This document shows positions 1-9,264 of a stretch of 64,000 bases of DNA, one piece after another (position 1 is the stretch's first letter; each line of letters begins with the position of its first letter). The position numbers and the translations under genes were made by a program. Origin of the DNA: Paenibacillus antarcticus (GTDB taxonomy: Bacteria; Bacillota; Bacilli; Paenibacillales; Paenibacillaceae); assembly GCF_001637225.1 (NCBI RefSeq), contig NZ_LVJI01000001.1, positions 1-64,000 of the forward strand, in the 5' to 3' direction. Under the pieces are notes generated by a model. It worked only from the letters and a program-made list of their open reading frames with translations, was not told where the DNA came from and ran no database searches.

Positions 1-230
1 ACCAATTATTTCATTTTGTTAGCACCAATCTGTCTCGGTGACAACTTTTATATCATATCATGCGGTAATTCATAATGCAAGAGTTTTTTTCGGAACAGGA
101 ATCTATTTAAATATTCTGCCCAAGCCATTCCCTTGTAACTAAACCTTATCAACCATCATTCTTTTATCGGTTGGGTTATTAACTTAACATATACTTAACC
201 ACGTTGGCAAATGCAAATAATATACAAATG
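1..230. other. Left-edge non-coding stretch
   Basis: AT-rich sequence with no convincing reading frame or ribosome binding site on either strand. It lies downstream of the safA terminator and probably belongs to the intergenic region before the next gene outside the window. Confidence 0.4.
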
Positions 231-267
231 AATTAAGGCAAGCGATTATGAATCGCTTGCCTTAATT
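231..267. terminator. Bidirectional hairpin terminator after safA
   Basis: A perfect 17-bp inverted repeat with a 3-nt ATG loop (core GGCAAGCGATT / AATCGCTTGCC) begins 7 bp beyond the safA stop. The flanks are A/T-rich on both sides, without a long T-run, so it may serve either strand. Confidence 0.7.
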
Positions 268-273
268 TGAAGC

Positions 274-1722
274 TTACTTATTTTTTATCCAAGGGTTACG
301 CCGCTTCTGTTGTTTGTTTTTTTGTCTTTTATCTCCGGCTTGATTAGTAGCTCTACCTTTACCTGTATTTACACTTGAGGTTTTGGCTTTCTTCAATTTC
401 GAAACACTAATGGAATCTTCAGGCTCCAAGGTTGAGTTACTCACATCATTACCTATAAATGCTTTTTCTGAAATGGCTGTGACGTTACCAACATCAGATG
501 ATTCATGAATACCTTCTCTACTATGACATCCGCAGTCATGCATAACTTGAGACTCAGGTTGAGAATAACCATACGACATAACTGGATGTTGCCCCTGATG
601 TTCAACTCCTTGCCCTTGCATCATTCCATTCGGGAAAGTCCAATCGTAAGGTGATATACAAGAATATACCTCTGAGCAAGATACTGAAATATTTTCCGAT
701 GGTGCCATATTGTTCGATAATGGTGAAAATCCTTGATTGTCGCCCCCATAACCAGATAAACCACCAGCAAATGAGGTACCGTACGGTGACATGTTAGGAT
801 TACAATGATCTGGTCCTTCGTGTACCATTTGCGGCATCATAGGGTAACATGGTTGCGTAAATTGCGGTTGTACCCAATTCTGTTGTTGCCCATAACCTTG
901 ATGTTCCCACGTTGCTTGTTCGCACTGTGGTTGATTCCAAGAGTATCCTTCCGTAATACCTGGATAATACATTTGTTCTGAAACCTGAGGGCAAGGATTA
1001 GACTTCTCCATTAATGGAGCTTTTTCCTCCGCCTCTTGAGTAGGGACAGAATACTGTATATACAAGTGTTGTTTCATTTCTATTTTTTCTTCTGCAATTG
1101 GTAACTCAGGAAGTGGCATAGGTATGTGGTGTGGTGGAACATGTTGAATTGGCGCATTGTTAGGAGGTGGGGGATTAGGAATTGAGACGTTTGGCATTTG
1201 TACGTTAGGCATAGGCACGTTAGGTGCTAGCGCATTGTCTTGAATTTGTGGAAGTTGAGGGATAACAGGTGGGATTGTTTGAATTGGTGAGGTGTCTACT
1301 TTGGGTCCTGTGTGCGTTTTACCTCCTGCAGTTGTTTTATTGTGATTAGCATTTCCACCAACTAACTCTCCGTTTATTACCTCTTTCATTCCAACCTTAG
1401 GAATATTCACAATTTCCCCAACAAGCAGTGCATTTGGATTTTTCAATTGAGGATTAGCGTCGATCATTTCCCTTAATGTTACTCCCCAAGCTTTAGATAA
1501 CTGCCAAAGACTATCTCCCTGCTTCACAACATGTTTGTGAATAATATTTTCTGGCATTGGGACAGAACTTGCTTCCGTTGGAATTTTGACTTTTTCACCT
1601 ATGTTTAATTTGTTCGGGTCTTTCAGTTGCGGATTAGCCTCAATTAGCTTTTCTAGCGATATACCATACTTTTTAGATAACTCGTATAAGCTGTCGCCCT
1701 TCTTAACCATGTGTATTTTCAC
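274..1722 (-). CDS. safA: SafA-like spore coat assembly protein with two LysM domains
   Basis: Probable inner-coat morphogenetic protein that binds the spore cortex and is recruited by SpoVID. I place the start at a GTG (1722) preceded 10 nt upstream by AGGAGG, giving 482 aa. Two LysM domains are visible at about residues 3-48 and 62-108, with repeated IxxANPQLKxPNxLxxGExVxIP endings. After them comes a long low-complexity region rich in Pro, Gln, Met, Asn and Tyr with scattered Cys, and a Lys/Arg-rich tail (about 445-482). B. subtilis SafA has one LysM, so the duplicated LysM is notable. It is monocistronic, with a terminator on each side. The family call rests on LysM plus composition plus position after pheA; the low-complexity part cannot be assigned. 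Confidence 0.8.
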   Translation of the reverse strand: MKIHMVKKGDSLYELSKKYGISLEKLIEANPQLKDPNKLNIGEKVKIPTEASSVPMPENIIHKHVVKQGDSLWQLSKAWGVTLREMIDANPQLKNPNALLVGEIVNIPKVGMKEVINGELVGGNANHNKTTAGGKTHTGPKVDTSPIQTIPPVIPQLPQIQDNALAPNVPMPNVQMPNVSIPNPPPPNNAPIQHVPPHHIPMPLPELPIAEEKIEMKQHLYIQYSVPTQEAEEKAPLMEKSNPCPQVSEQMYYPGITEGYSWNQPQCEQATWEHQGYGQQQNWVQPQFTQPCYPMMPQMVHEGPDHCNPNMSPYGTSFAGGLSGYGGDNQGFSPLSNNMAPSENISVSCSEVYSCISPYDWTFPNGMMQGQGVEHQGQHPVMSYGYSQPESQVMHDCGCHSREGIHESSDVGNVTAISEKAFIGNDVSNSTLEPEDSISVSKLKKAKTSSVNTGKGRATNQAGDKRQKNKQQKRRNPWIKNK

Positions 1723-1818
1723 GTGGAAAAAACCTCCTAAACTTCTTATAGACGGCATCTGCCCGCCTTCTTTACTCTCATCTTATGCAAGTGATGGGCG
1801 GATGACATCATTGATGAC

Positions 1819-1857
1819 AAAAAAAATCCTTTCATGACTTAACCATGAAAGGATTTT
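1819..1857 (-). terminator. Terminator after pheA
   Basis: A hairpin with arms AATCCTTTCATG and CATGAAAGGATT is followed on the minus strand by a run of eight T. It closes the pheB-hom-thrB-pheA operon and separates it from safA. Confidence 0.85.
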
Positions 1858-1926
1858 TACTAAAAACAGCCTTATTTTAACCCATTTAAGTAAATCCATT
1901 GTTCTACATTGATTAATGTATTGCAT

Positions 1927-2802
1927 CTAAGAATTTTTATTATAAGGATAACAAGGATAAGACCCCAATACACGCACCTGACATCCTAAGGCCTCAATCT
2001 CCGAAAAGGCTGCTTGTAACAACACCGCACTATCCTCAGCAAGAACATCAATGTAAAAATAATAATTACCTAGTTTCTTTTTCGTTGGACGGGATTCAAT
2101 TCGAGATAAATTGAGCCTTCTCCAAGCAAATGCAGAAAGAACTTGGTGAAGTGCCCCTGGGAAATCTTCAGGAAGCGTTACTGTAACACTCGTCTTCATC
2201 TGATTACTCTGGCGCTGGAGACGTGCAGAATCAGAACCAATCAGCACAAATCTAGTGAAATTATTATCATGATCCGTTACTCGCTCGGCCATAATATCTA
2301 ACTTATACTTTGCAGCTCCAAGAACTGTACCGATCGCAGCCCATCCTTGGCCTGGATTATTTTTGACAATATGAACTGCCTCTGAAGTACTTCCTGCGTG
2401 CTCTACCTCAGCTTGAGGTGCATACTTACGAACGAACTGCATGCATTGAGCAGCAGCGACAGGATGAGATATAATTTTAGTGATTTTACTGTAGTCTATC
2501 TCTCCATCTTCTGAAAGAAACGCTTCTCGATCACCAATTAAATTCTGTATGGATGGATAGACCCACTCCGCTTGCATAGGAATATCCACTTCATTTACAA
2601 GCCAATCCATATGCAGACTCACTGAACCATCAATCGTATTCTCAATGGGGATTACACTATAATCACTTTTGCCTAGAACAGTTGAACGAAACACATCGGA
2701 AATCTGTTTATAATACAGTAATTCCACAGGCTCATCGCCAAATAAATGAACTATAGCCTCATGAGAGACAGACCCTTCTGGTAGTAAAGCAATTCGTTTC
2801 AT
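1927..2802 (-). CDS. pheA: Prephenate dehydratase
   Basis: Converts prephenate to phenylpyruvate in phenylalanine biosynthesis in the cytosol. The 291 aa match a stand-alone bacterial PheA. A two-lobed catalytic domain occupies roughly residues 3-185, opening with IALLPEGSVSHEA and containing the PIENTIDGSV segment. A C-terminal ACT domain (about 205-283) carries an ESRPTKK motif typical of the phenylalanine-binding site, which implies feedback inhibition. The ATG follows AAAAGGGGAAG and overlaps the thrB stop by 4 bp (ATGA), so the two are probably translationally coupled. It is the last gene of an operon that begins with the ACT protein PheB. Confidence 0.96.
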   Translation of the reverse strand: MKRIALLPEGSVSHEAIVHLFGDEPVELLYYKQISDVFRSTVLGKSDYSVIPIENTIDGSVSLHMDWLVNEVDIPMQAEWVYPSIQNLIGDREAFLSEDGEIDYSKITKIISHPVAAAQCMQFVRKYAPQAEVEHAGSTSEAVHIVKNNPGQGWAAIGTVLGAAKYKLDIMAERVTDHDNNFTRFVLIGSDSARLQRQSNQMKTSVTVTLPEDFPGALHQVLSAFAWRRLNLSRIESRPTKKKLGNYYFYIDVLAEDSAVLLQAAFSEIEALGCQVRVLGSYPCYPYNKNS

Positions 2803-3767
2803 ACTTCAACTTCCCCTTTTATCATATCCAAAAATGAATTAGATGACATATTATCATTGATAATAACGCCATCACTTGAAGGATTAAGCCATCTAGCAGA
2901 TGCCTGAATTCCATATTCCTTCATCGTATCCAATAAATATGTCTCTAAATCCCCCTTAAGAAGATTACCACGATCTACTAACGCCAGCAAAGTTGGGCCT
3001 GCTCCACTTAAAGCGACACCAAGAGCTCCACGGTTCGGAGCCTCCTCTAAAATACGAGACATACCCGGCACTAAACTTGCGCGATATGGTTGATGTAATC
3101 GATCAGACATGGCTCTTCCGATGAGATCAAATCTTCCCTGCGATAACGCAGCTACGAGTAGTGATGATCTGCTGATATTATATATAGCATCTTCACGACT
3201 TATTTGATCAGGTAGCACCTTTCGAGCATCCGAGGTAGATAGTTGAAATTCTGGGATAACAACAAGTACTTCCAAATTGTTATGAGGCTCCATTTTTATA
3301 TAATCAGCATGCACCCCATCCCATACAGCAGTGATAATTCCACCAAATAAAGATGCTCCCACATTGTCAGGATGACCTTCTAACTTAGTGGCCATATCGA
3401 ATAACTTATCCTTGGAAAGTGGTGAACCAATTAAGGCATTTGCCGCAACCATTCCCCCAATGATAGCCGAAGCACTACTCCCAAGACCCCTGGTTAAAGG
3501 AATATCAGAATACATTGAAATCTCAATCTCTGGTACGCAAACACCCGCTTCATCAAAGACTAGTTGTGCCACTTTGTATACTAAGTTAGATTTATCCGTA
3601 GTTAATCCATTCATTTGATCGCCATACAAATGAAACTGAGTATGCTCCGATTCTTTCATCTCAATCCATGAATATAACGACAAGGCCATTCCTAGCGTAT
3701 CAAAACCAGGTCCCAAGTTCGCTGTACTGGCCGGCACCTTCACACAAACACCTTGACTTCTAATCAT
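2799..3767 (-). CDS. thrB: Homoserine kinase
   Basis: GHMP-family kinase that phosphorylates L-homoserine to O-phosphohomoserine, the substrate of threonine synthase. It has 322 aa. Visible motifs are the N-terminal VPASTANLGPGFDTLG, the ATP-binding PLTRGLGSSASA loop (about residues 90-101) and the C-terminal ALSGAGPTLLAL motif. Its ATG overlaps the TGA of a short frame that looks like the eroded end of thrC, and its own stop overlaps the pheA start, so its coupled position in the operon is intact. Threonine synthase is not encoded in this window, so the last step of the pathway must be elsewhere. Confidence 0.96.
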   Translation of the reverse strand: MIRSQGVCVKVPASTANLGPGFDTLGMALSLYSWIEMKESEHTQFHLYGDQMNGLTTDKSNLVYKVAQLVFDEAGVCVPEIEISMYSDIPLTRGLGSSASAIIGGMVAANALIGSPLSKDKLFDMATKLEGHPDNVGASLFGGIITAVWDGVHADYIKMEPHNNLEVLVVIPEFQLSTSDARKVLPDQISREDAIYNISRSSLLVAALSQGRFDLIGRAMSDRLHQPYRASLVPGMSRILEEAPNRGALGVALSGAGPTLLALVDRGNLLKGDLETYLLDTMKEYGIQASARWLNPSSDGVIINDNMSSNSFLDMIKGEVEV

Positions 3768-3928
3768 CCCTGTTCCTCTTCCAGCTTAGCGATAGCATCC
3801 ATATCAGTCGCTTCATAGTTCCCTACAATAGTAGGTTGTGCAATAACAGTCTCATTGAAATATTCAGATCTTTCAATCTTATGCCTGCTAATCACATATA
3901 CTACGCTTTCCCCATTTAGGAAGTATCC
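3764..3928 (-). pseudogene. Probable C-terminal relic of threonine synthase (thrC)
   Basis: A stop-free frame of 54 codons runs from just after a TAA (at about 3929) to a TGA that overlaps the thrB ATG (GGATGA). It has no good start codon. The peptide contains GESVVYVISRHKI, then P-T-I-V, then an acidic TDMDAIAKLEEE tail. From memory, this spacing resembles the C-terminus of ThrC (G-x-x-VV-x-V..K..P..DxD), and the position between hom and thrB is exactly that of thrC in the B. subtilis hom-thrC-thrB operon. I infer deletion of most of thrC with the coupled tail retained. Alternatives are a tiny leader peptide starting at an internal GTG, or chance. Confidence 0.45.
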
Positions 3929-3947
3929 TTAGCATTTAAATTTATAG

Positions 3948-3995
3948 ACTCCTTCAGTACGTTGCACACGGCAACAGATCCTGAAGGAGTCGGTT
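3948..3995 (-). other. Inverted repeat between hom and the thrC relic
   Basis: The arms GACTCCTTCA and TGAAGGAGTC enclose a smaller GTTGC/GCAAC stem. On the minus strand it is followed only by TATAAATTT, so it is a weak terminator or a processing/stabilising hairpin between hom and thrB. Confidence 0.5.
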
Positions 3996-4013
3996 CAAAT
4001 ATATTCTCTGAGT

Positions 4014-5300
4014 TTATCCCTCAACGCGATAAACACTTTTAATGGTACGAATGACTGCGAGACCCTCGAAATGCTCTAATACCTTGTTCATACTAGCTTT
4101 ACTAGCATCGTGAGTGACGATGATAATTTCAGCATAAGGATTATGTTCGTTAGGTTGTTGCACGACGGACTCTAAACTTACATCAAATTGAGCAAAGGCT
4201 TGTGTGATTTGTGCAAGCACTCCTGCCTTATCATCGACGTGTAGAAGAATAAAGTTCTTATACTTAATTTGCTCATCATCTTTGAGCTTCTTCTGCTTGT
4301 ATGGAACAATAGCTTTCAAACCATTCACGCCAAGCTTCAAGTTCTTGATCGCCGCCACAAGATCAGCTACCACCGAAGTTGCTGTAGGCATAGCTCCGGC
4401 TCCGGCTCCGTAGAACATCGTCTCACCGACAGCTTCACCATACACATACACAGCATTATATACACCATTCACAGATGCAATCGGATGACTGCGACGTACC
4501 ATTGTAGGTTGAACACTGATACTGATGTGCTCATCATCACGATCCGCAATTCCTAACAACTTCATTTCATATCCAAGACGTTTAGCATATGCAATATCTT
4601 CTTTGGTCACTTGGGAGATTCCACGTACACTAACATCCTTCAACTCCACATTCGTTCTAAATCCAAGTGTTCCTAGAATAGCCATCTTACGTGCAGCATC
4701 CAATCCCTCAACATCAGATGTTGGATCTGACTCCGCATAGCCAAGTTCTTGTGCTTCTTGTAAAACATCATCATAAGAAGCGCCTTCTTTACTCATCTTA
4801 GTCAGAATAAAGTTCGTTGTTCCATTTACAATACCCATTATTTTCAGGATACGATCCGATGAGAACCCTTCAATTAGTGTGCGAATAATCGGAATACCAC
4901 CCGCTACACTAGCTTCGTAGAATACATCACACTGTTTCTCTTGTGCTTTAGCCAGAATTTCAGAACCGTACAATGCCATGAGGTCCTTATTGGCAGTTAT
5001 AATATGTTTACCTTGCTCTAAAGCTTCTAAGATATAAGCTTTAGTCTGTTCCACTCCACCCATCACTTCAACAATAACATCAATCTCGGGATCACGAATA
5101 ACATCCCATGGGTCTTCTGTCAATATTGCGGGGTCAATATATATATCCCTTGATTTATCACTATTTTTTACTGCAATTTTTGAAATAATAATAGGAGAAC
5201 CCACTTGACTACTTAAATCCTCCTGATTTCCTTCTACAATTCGAACGACCCCTGTACCCACAGTTCCTAATCCTAATAATCCCACTCTTACCGGTTTCAT
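4014..5300 (-). CDS. hom: Homoserine dehydrogenase
   Basis: Reduces aspartate semialdehyde to homoserine with NAD(P)H, the branch point to threonine and methionine. I place the start at the ATG of MKPVRVGLLGLGTVG (5300), 8 nt after AAGGGGG, giving 428 aa, close to the usual length of about 430. The N-terminal Rossmann motif is GLLGLGTVGTGVV. The catalytic domain contains NGTTNFILTKM and GYAESDPTSDVEGLDA. A C-terminal ACT domain (about 340-420, HVDDKAGVLAQITQAF) suggests feedback control by threonine. It sits between pheB and the thrC relic/thrB. Confidence 0.96.
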   Translation of the reverse strand: MKPVRVGLLGLGTVGTGVVRIVEGNQEDLSSQVGSPIIISKIAVKNSDKSRDIYIDPAILTEDPWDVIRDPEIDVIVEVMGGVEQTKAYILEALEQGKHIITANKDLMALYGSEILAKAQEKQCDVFYEASVAGGIPIIRTLIEGFSSDRILKIMGIVNGTTNFILTKMSKEGASYDDVLQEAQELGYAESDPTSDVEGLDAARKMAILGTLGFRTNVELKDVSVRGISQVTKEDIAYAKRLGYEMKLLGIADRDDEHISISVQPTMVRRSHPIASVNGVYNAVYVYGEAVGETMFYGAGAGAMPTATSVVADLVAAIKNLKLGVNGLKAIVPYKQKKLKDDEQIKYKNFILLHVDDKAGVLAQITQAFAQFDVSLESVVQQPNEHNPYAEIIIVTHDASKASMNKVLEHFEGLAVIRTIKSVYRVEG

Positions 5301-5342
5301 TAATTCGTCCCCCTTGATCACGTCATTCATCTTTATTAGTGC

Positions 5343-5780
5343 CTACCCTTGTCCAATCATATGGACGCGCTTTACCCCTGATACGCCTTTCATACCTTCT
5401 AGCATATCACCAAGCCCTTCACTAAGCCGTGAAATTTCTACAGATATGACTACATTAGCAATCCCTTGTAACGGTATACTTTGATGCATAGTTAGAACAT
5501 TACCACCAAGACCTGCCACAAGACTTAATACTTTAGACAACATCCCTGAACGATGTTCTAAATCAATGGATATCGTAACAATTCTTTCGCGTTCCAATTG
5601 ATTAATAAGATGAATTCCATCTTTGTATTTATAAAATGCACTCCTACTTAAACCCACTTGTTCCACGGCTTCATGAACCGTTTTAACATCCCCGGCTGCA
5701 AGTAATTGCTTCACATGCATCGTCTTTATGACCGCTTCTGGTAAAATATCCTCACGAACTAAATAATAGCGTTCTTTCAA
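5343..5780 (-). CDS. pheB: ACT-domain regulatory protein PheB (YszB family)
   Basis: A small cytosolic protein of 145 aa that starts at a TTG (5780), 6 nt after GAGGAGAGG. A longer in-frame extension to 5996 runs through the promoter and the obg terminator, so I reject it. The N-terminal half has a helix-turn-helix-like segment (TVHEAVEQVGLSRSAFYKYK). The C-terminal half is an ACT domain with DLEHRSGMLSKVLSLVAGLG. PheB normally lies between obg and pheA in Bacillales; its biochemical role is not well settled and is probably regulation of amino-acid synthesis. It is the first gene of the operon. Confidence 0.9.
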   Translation of the reverse strand: MKERYYLVREDILPEAVIKTMHVKQLLAAGDVKTVHEAVEQVGLSRSAFYKYKDGIHLINQLERERIVTISIDLEHRSGMLSKVLSLVAGLGGNVLTMHQSIPLQGIANVVISVEISRLSEGLGDMLEGMKGVSGVKRVHMIGQG

Positions 5781-5822
5781 GAACGTCCTCTCCTCAAAGA
5801 CTACTGTTTGTGTATAGTGGAC

Positions 5823-5852
5823 ATTATAATATATTTGTCCTTCGAGGGTCAA
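5823..5852 (-). promoter_or_regulatory. Sigma-A promoter of the pheB-hom-thrB-pheA operon
   Basis: A minus-strand TTGACC (5847-5852) and TATAAT (5823-5828) are separated by 18 bp. They lie immediately downstream of the obg terminator and about 45 nt upstream of the pheB TTG start. Confidence 0.75.
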
Positions 5853-5873
5853 GAGATAGAAGCCCCATTCCGC

Positions 5874-5921
5874 AAAAAAAACCGTATTTCTGTACTTTAA
5901 AAGTACAGAAATACGGTTTAT
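5874..5921 (-). terminator. Terminator after obg
   Basis: A perfect long stem (AAACCGTATTTCTGTACTTT and its complement) is followed on the minus strand by a T-run of eight. It ends the spo0B-obg transcript. Confidence 0.9.
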
Positions 5922-5931
5922 AAATGTGAAT

Positions 5932-7242
5932 TTAGTAATAACTACTACCCTCAACAAATTCGAATTCGAAATCACCAAGACGAACGATTGTCCCATCTAC
6001 CGCTCCACGCTTACGAAGCTCTTCATCCACACCCATAGCACGAAGAATTCGCCCTAATTTGAGGATAGCTTCATGCGAATTAAGCTGCATTCTCTGCATC
6101 AGATGTTCAATCTTCGAACTCGTAATGATAAATGCATCATTCTCACGAACAATCGTGAAGGAATCATCATCCTTCGGATCCAATTTATATACTTTTCTTT
6201 CCTTGATTTCAGGAACATCTTCAATAACCGTTTCAACTTCAAGTTGATCCAACAAATCTGTTGCCCGGTATAGTAATTCCTGTATACCTTTACGTGTCAA
6301 GGAAGAGATAGGCATGATCTCTAAATCCGGTCTTACAAGTTTAACTTGTTCACAGAAGGAGGCTAAATTCTCTTCGGAATCTGGCATGTCCATTTTGTTT
6401 GCTGCTACAATTTGTGGACGCTTCTCAAGACCTGGATTATACAATTTCAATTCCTCATTGATCTTAACCCAATCTCCATAAGGATCTCTGCCTTCAGAGC
6501 CAGACATATCCACCACATGAATAATAACACGAGTCCGTTCCACGTGACGAAGGAATTCATGTCCAAGTCCAACACCTTCATGAGCACCCTCGATTAGTCC
6601 TGGCAAATCAGCCATAACGAAACTGCGACCATCCCCTACATCAACCACACCTAGATTTGGTGTGATGGTTGTGAAATGATAAGCACCAATTTTAGGTGTA
6701 GCAGCTGAAACGACAGATAGCAATGTTGATTTCCCAACACTCGGGAAGCCCACAAGCCCAACATCCGCCATAACTTTTAATTCTAATACAATATTACGTT
6801 CCTGACCCTCTTCACCATTCTCAGCAATTTCGGGAGCTTTATTCTTCATGGTTGCGAATCGAGCATTACCTCTACCGCCACGCCCACCCTGGGCTACAAC
6901 AATATGCTGACCATGTCTGGTTAAATCCCCAATCACTTCCCCAGTACTATCGTCCATGATGATGGTTCCTGGCGGGATACGGATAACGGTATGGTCCGCA
7001 TTAGCACCATGTTGGTTCCTATTGCGTCCCTTTATACCAGGGTTCCCTTTAAAATGACGTTGATAACGAAAATCCATCAATGTTCGCAGTCCTTCATCTA
7101 CCTTAAAGATGATGTCACCACCTCGACCTCCATCACCACCCGCAGGTCCACCATCCGGAACAAACTTCTCACGACGGAAAGCAACGAGTCCGTCACCCCC
7201 ATTGCCAGCTTTCAAGAAAATCTTCGCTTTATCTACAAACAT
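5932..7242 (-). CDS. obg: Obg/CgtA ribosome-associated GTPase
   Basis: Essential GTPase that binds the 50S subunit and is linked to ribosome assembly, the stress response and, in B. subtilis, sporulation initiation. The start is the ATG of MFVDKAKIF (7242) after GAGGAAGGTG, giving 436 aa. The order is the glycine-rich Obg fold (about 1-158, GGxGGRGG repeats), the G domain with P-loop GFPSVGKS (165-172), DLPGLIEG and NKMD, then a C-terminal OCT domain (about 350-428). It follows spo0B with a 13-nt gap, the conserved Bacillales pairing. Confidence 0.97.
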   Translation of the reverse strand: MFVDKAKIFLKAGNGGDGLVAFRREKFVPDGGPAGGDGGRGGDIIFKVDEGLRTLMDFRYQRHFKGNPGIKGRNRNQHGANADHTVIRIPPGTIIMDDSTGEVIGDLTRHGQHIVVAQGGRGGRGNARFATMKNKAPEIAENGEEGQERNIVLELKVMADVGLVGFPSVGKSTLLSVVSAATPKIGAYHFTTITPNLGVVDVGDGRSFVMADLPGLIEGAHEGVGLGHEFLRHVERTRVIIHVVDMSGSEGRDPYGDWVKINEELKLYNPGLEKRPQIVAANKMDMPDSEENLASFCEQVKLVRPDLEIMPISSLTRKGIQELLYRATDLLDQLEVETVIEDVPEIKERKVYKLDPKDDDSFTIVRENDAFIITSSKIEHLMQRMQLNSHEAILKLGRILRAMGVDEELRKRGAVDGTIVRLGDFEFEFVEGSSYY

Positions 7243-7255
7243 AACTTCACCTTCC

Positions 7256-7996
7256 TCATGTATCACACGGTACTCGTAGCTGGAAAGAACCTTGAGAGGC
7301 GTAAACCTGCTCAGCCTTCACCTTATGGCTACGTACCACATTATGAATTTGTTGCTGAAGAACTTCTGGGTCAACATGTGAACCTTCACCTTCAAAAAAA
7401 GCGACTATGTCTCCATCTTCTTCATAAAAACTAAGATTTAGCTTGCGAGTCTCACCCCAAGATGATAGTTCACCGTATTGATACGCTCGAACGGACTCCA
7501 CGATGGCAGAAACCCAGTTCTCAATGTCATCTTGTTTCATTCTGCGACTAAGATGTAAGTCATCTGCGATGTTGACTTCAAGTTCTACATTACTTCCTAT
7601 AGTACGAAAGGATTGTAAATAAAAAACTAAAGATGGAATACCCAGTTTTGAAATCTTACCCTCAAGATATATCCGTTCTTTTATTCTTCCCACACAATCG
7701 ATTGTTTTATCATGCTTTCCCAGTTGTATATAACCATATAAAATTTGCAAATCATTCATCCAATCATGTCGATGATGATTCAAGGTATCAATAGCAGTCT
7801 GTTCAATACTCTGAATGACTAACCGTTGCTCCCTCTCACTCTGCCTATGAATAGATGAGATTGCGATCCAAAGTACTGTAGCCACCCAAAGCGTAAGCAT
7901 GATGTACCATATTAACGCTGGATACCATATGACTAATGACAAAGGAATCCAAGTTGATATGATAGCTAGAGCCCCTAACTTTTTCCACGATTTCAC
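7256..7996 (-). CDS. spo0B: Spo0B-like sporulation phosphotransferase
   Basis: Probable relay protein that moves phosphate from Spo0F to Spo0A. It has 246 aa with a GTG start after GAGGTGATGCT. The N-terminus has two short hydrophobic segments (about 8-45), unlike the soluble B. subtilis protein. The helical phosphotransfer segment contains [23 protein letters not shown], with the expected phospho-acceptor His in the H-R-H-D-W stretch. The C-terminal half resembles a degenerate kinase ATPase domain. The position between rpmA and obg is the classic spo0B place and strengthens the call. Confidence 0.85.
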   Translation of the reverse strand: MKSWKKLGALAIISTWIPLSLVIWYPALIWYIMLTLWVATVLWIAISSIHRQSEREQRLVIQSIEQTAIDTLNHHRHDWMNDLQILYGYIQLGKHDKTIDCVGRIKERIYLEGKISKLGIPSLVFYLQSFRTIGSNVELEVNIADDLHLSRRMKQDDIENWVSAIVESVRAYQYGELSSWGETRKLNLSFYEEDGDIVAFFEGEGSHVDPEVLQQQIHNVVRSHKVKAEQVYASQGSFQLRVPCDT

Positions 7997-8044
7997 AGCA
8001 TCACCTCGTCCTCAATCATCTATTGGGTAATTTAACCATTTCAT

Positions 8045-8053
8045 AGTATAGCA
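8045..8053 (-). promoter_or_regulatory. Extended -10 promoter of spo0B-obg
   Basis: The minus strand reads TGCTATACT, an extended -10 (TGnTATACT), about 50 nt upstream of the spo0B GTG. No clear -35 is seen. Confidence 0.45.
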
Positions 8054-8086
8054 CAGTATTTCATATCAAATCATCTAAAAACCTAC

Positions 8087-8120
8087 AAAAAAGCCCCCGG
8101 CACTTATTGGCCGGAGGCTT
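8087..8120 (-). terminator. Terminator after rpmA
   Basis: A GC-rich hairpin (GCCTCCGGC / GCCGGGGGC) followed by six T on the minus strand ends the rplU-prp-rpmA operon. Confidence 0.92.
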
Positions 8121-8150
8121 ATTATCAGTTCACAACTGTTTCGTTAGCAA

Positions 8151-8456
8151 TTATGCTTCCACTGCTGCCGCTACAGGAGCTACCGGATAGACGCTTACTT
8201 TCTTGCGATCGCGGCCCCAACGTTCAAATTTCACAACGCCTTCCACTTTTGCAAACAAAGTATCGTCACTACCGATACCAACATTCGTACCTGGATGAAT
8301 TTTAGTTCCGCGTTGACGAACTAAGATACTTCCGCCAGTAACCGTTTGTCCGTCTGCACGTTTCACACCAAGACGCTTCGATTGAGAATCACGTCCGTTT
8401 CTTGTGGACCCAACACCTTTTTTCGAAGCGAATAACTGAAGATTCAACTTTAACAT
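8151..8456 (-). CDS. rpmA: 50S ribosomal protein bL27 with cleavable leader
   Basis: A structural protein near the peptidyl-transferase centre, 101 aa. The N-terminus [14 protein letters not shown] carries the Firmicutes-type extension ending LQLF (residues 1-9), which the protease Prp removes so that A10 becomes the mature N-terminus. The conserved core [12 protein letters not shown] and the [17 protein letters not shown] stretch are intact. The ribosome binding site AGGAGG is strong. The cognate protease gene lies directly upstream. Confidence 0.97.
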   Translation of the reverse strand: MLKLNLQLFASKKGVGSTRNGRDSQSKRLGVKRADGQTVTGGSILVRQRGTKIHPGTNVGIGSDDTLFAKVEGVVKFERWGRDRKKVSVYPVAPVAAAVEA

Positions 8457-8473
8457 GTTGTCTACCTCCTTCT

Positions 8474-8806
8474 TTAAAGAATAGCTTCTTCTATTAAAAT
8501 ATACTTACCGTAGGATTCAGCAATATTATTCAACATAACTAGCATAGATTCCAGTAGTAACTGCACTTTGCTTCCAGTAACTTCATCCTCTATAAGAGGA
8601 ATCAGGCCACTTAAGAAACCATTATGCATCTCACAATTTAAAGTAATACCAGTTAACGTTTCAATCGAATTGACAGTTCCAACAGTAATAGCCGATACTC
8701 CAGCACATACAATGTCTTCCCCAGCCTTCGCATAATTCGCGTGTCCCTTAATCTTAAAACTCTGGATTATACCACTATGATTACGAAAGATTCGCACGAC
8801 AATCAC
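8474..8806 (-). CDS. prp: Ribosomal-processing cysteine protease Prp
   Basis: Removes the N-terminal leader of bL27. It has 110 aa with a GTG start after GAAGGTG. The catalytic pair is visible as H22 (GHANYA) and C34 ([10 protein letters not shown]), the spacing known for the YsxB/Prp family. It lies between rplU and rpmA, as in other Firmicutes whose L27 has the extension. Confidence 0.95.
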   Translation of the reverse strand: MIVVRIFRNHSGIIQSFKIKGHANYAKAGEDIVCAGVSAITVGTVNSIETLTGITLNCEMHNGFLSGLIPLIEDEVTGSKVQLLLESMLVMLNNIAESYGKYILIEEAIL

Positions 8807-8820
8807 TTGATCGCACCTTC

Positions 8821-9132
8821 TTACGCCTGAATTTTTCCGATAGTTACTTTAGTGTATGGTTGACGATGACCTTGCTTCACATGATAGTTCTTCTTAGGTT
8901 TGTATTTGTATACAACAACCTTATGACCTTTACCATGTTTCTCAACTGTAGCGGCTACAGTTGCACCGGAAAGTAACGGTGTACCTGCTACCAATCCATT
9001 GTCATCACATACTGCTAGTACACGGTTGAAAGTAATACTTTCTCCGTCTTCTGCGTATAGTTTCTCAACGAACAACACATCGCCTTCTTGCACTTTGTAT
9101 TGCTTACCACCTGTTTCGATAATAGCGTACAT
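8821..9132 (-). CDS. rplU: 50S ribosomal protein bL21
   Basis: A 103-aa structural protein of the large subunit that binds 23S rRNA. The start is [15 protein letters not shown] (9132), preceded by GAGGAGGTG; an in-frame ATG six codons upstream overlaps that site and is rejected. The basic stretch [17 protein letters not shown] near the C-terminus is typical. It is the first gene of the rplU-prp-rpmA operon. Confidence 0.97.
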   Translation of the reverse strand: MYAIIETGGKQYKVQEGDVLFVEKLYAEDGESITFNRVLAVCDDNGLVAGTPLLSGATVAATVEKHGKGHKVVVYKYKPKKNYHVKQGHRQPYTKVTIGKIQA

Positions 9133-9258
9133 ATTCTTGCACCTCCTCATGTCTCAGACTCGCCTAATCTAGGTGACAGCATTATAAAAATGTTGCGCTT
9201 CACAACCCGACCGGAGCGGTTACAGCATGTGCAGGACAAACAATCACCAGACACATAC
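9133..9258 (-). promoter_or_regulatory. rplU leader, candidate L21 autoregulatory element
   Basis: About 120 nt of leader separates the promoter from rplU. A CACCT on the minus strand (9171-9175) can pair with AGGTG of the rplU ribosome binding site (9140-9144), and GCGCAAC/GTTGTG-type pairings lie upstream. An L21 leader is known in Firmicutes at this position; I could not test the match to that family. Confidence 0.4.
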
Positions 9259-9264
9259 TAATAG

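Noticed and set aside
5781..5996. N-terminal extension of PheB
   Set aside because: It would run through a terminator and a sigma-A promoter and overlap obg; a TTG with a strong ribosome binding site gives the normal length.
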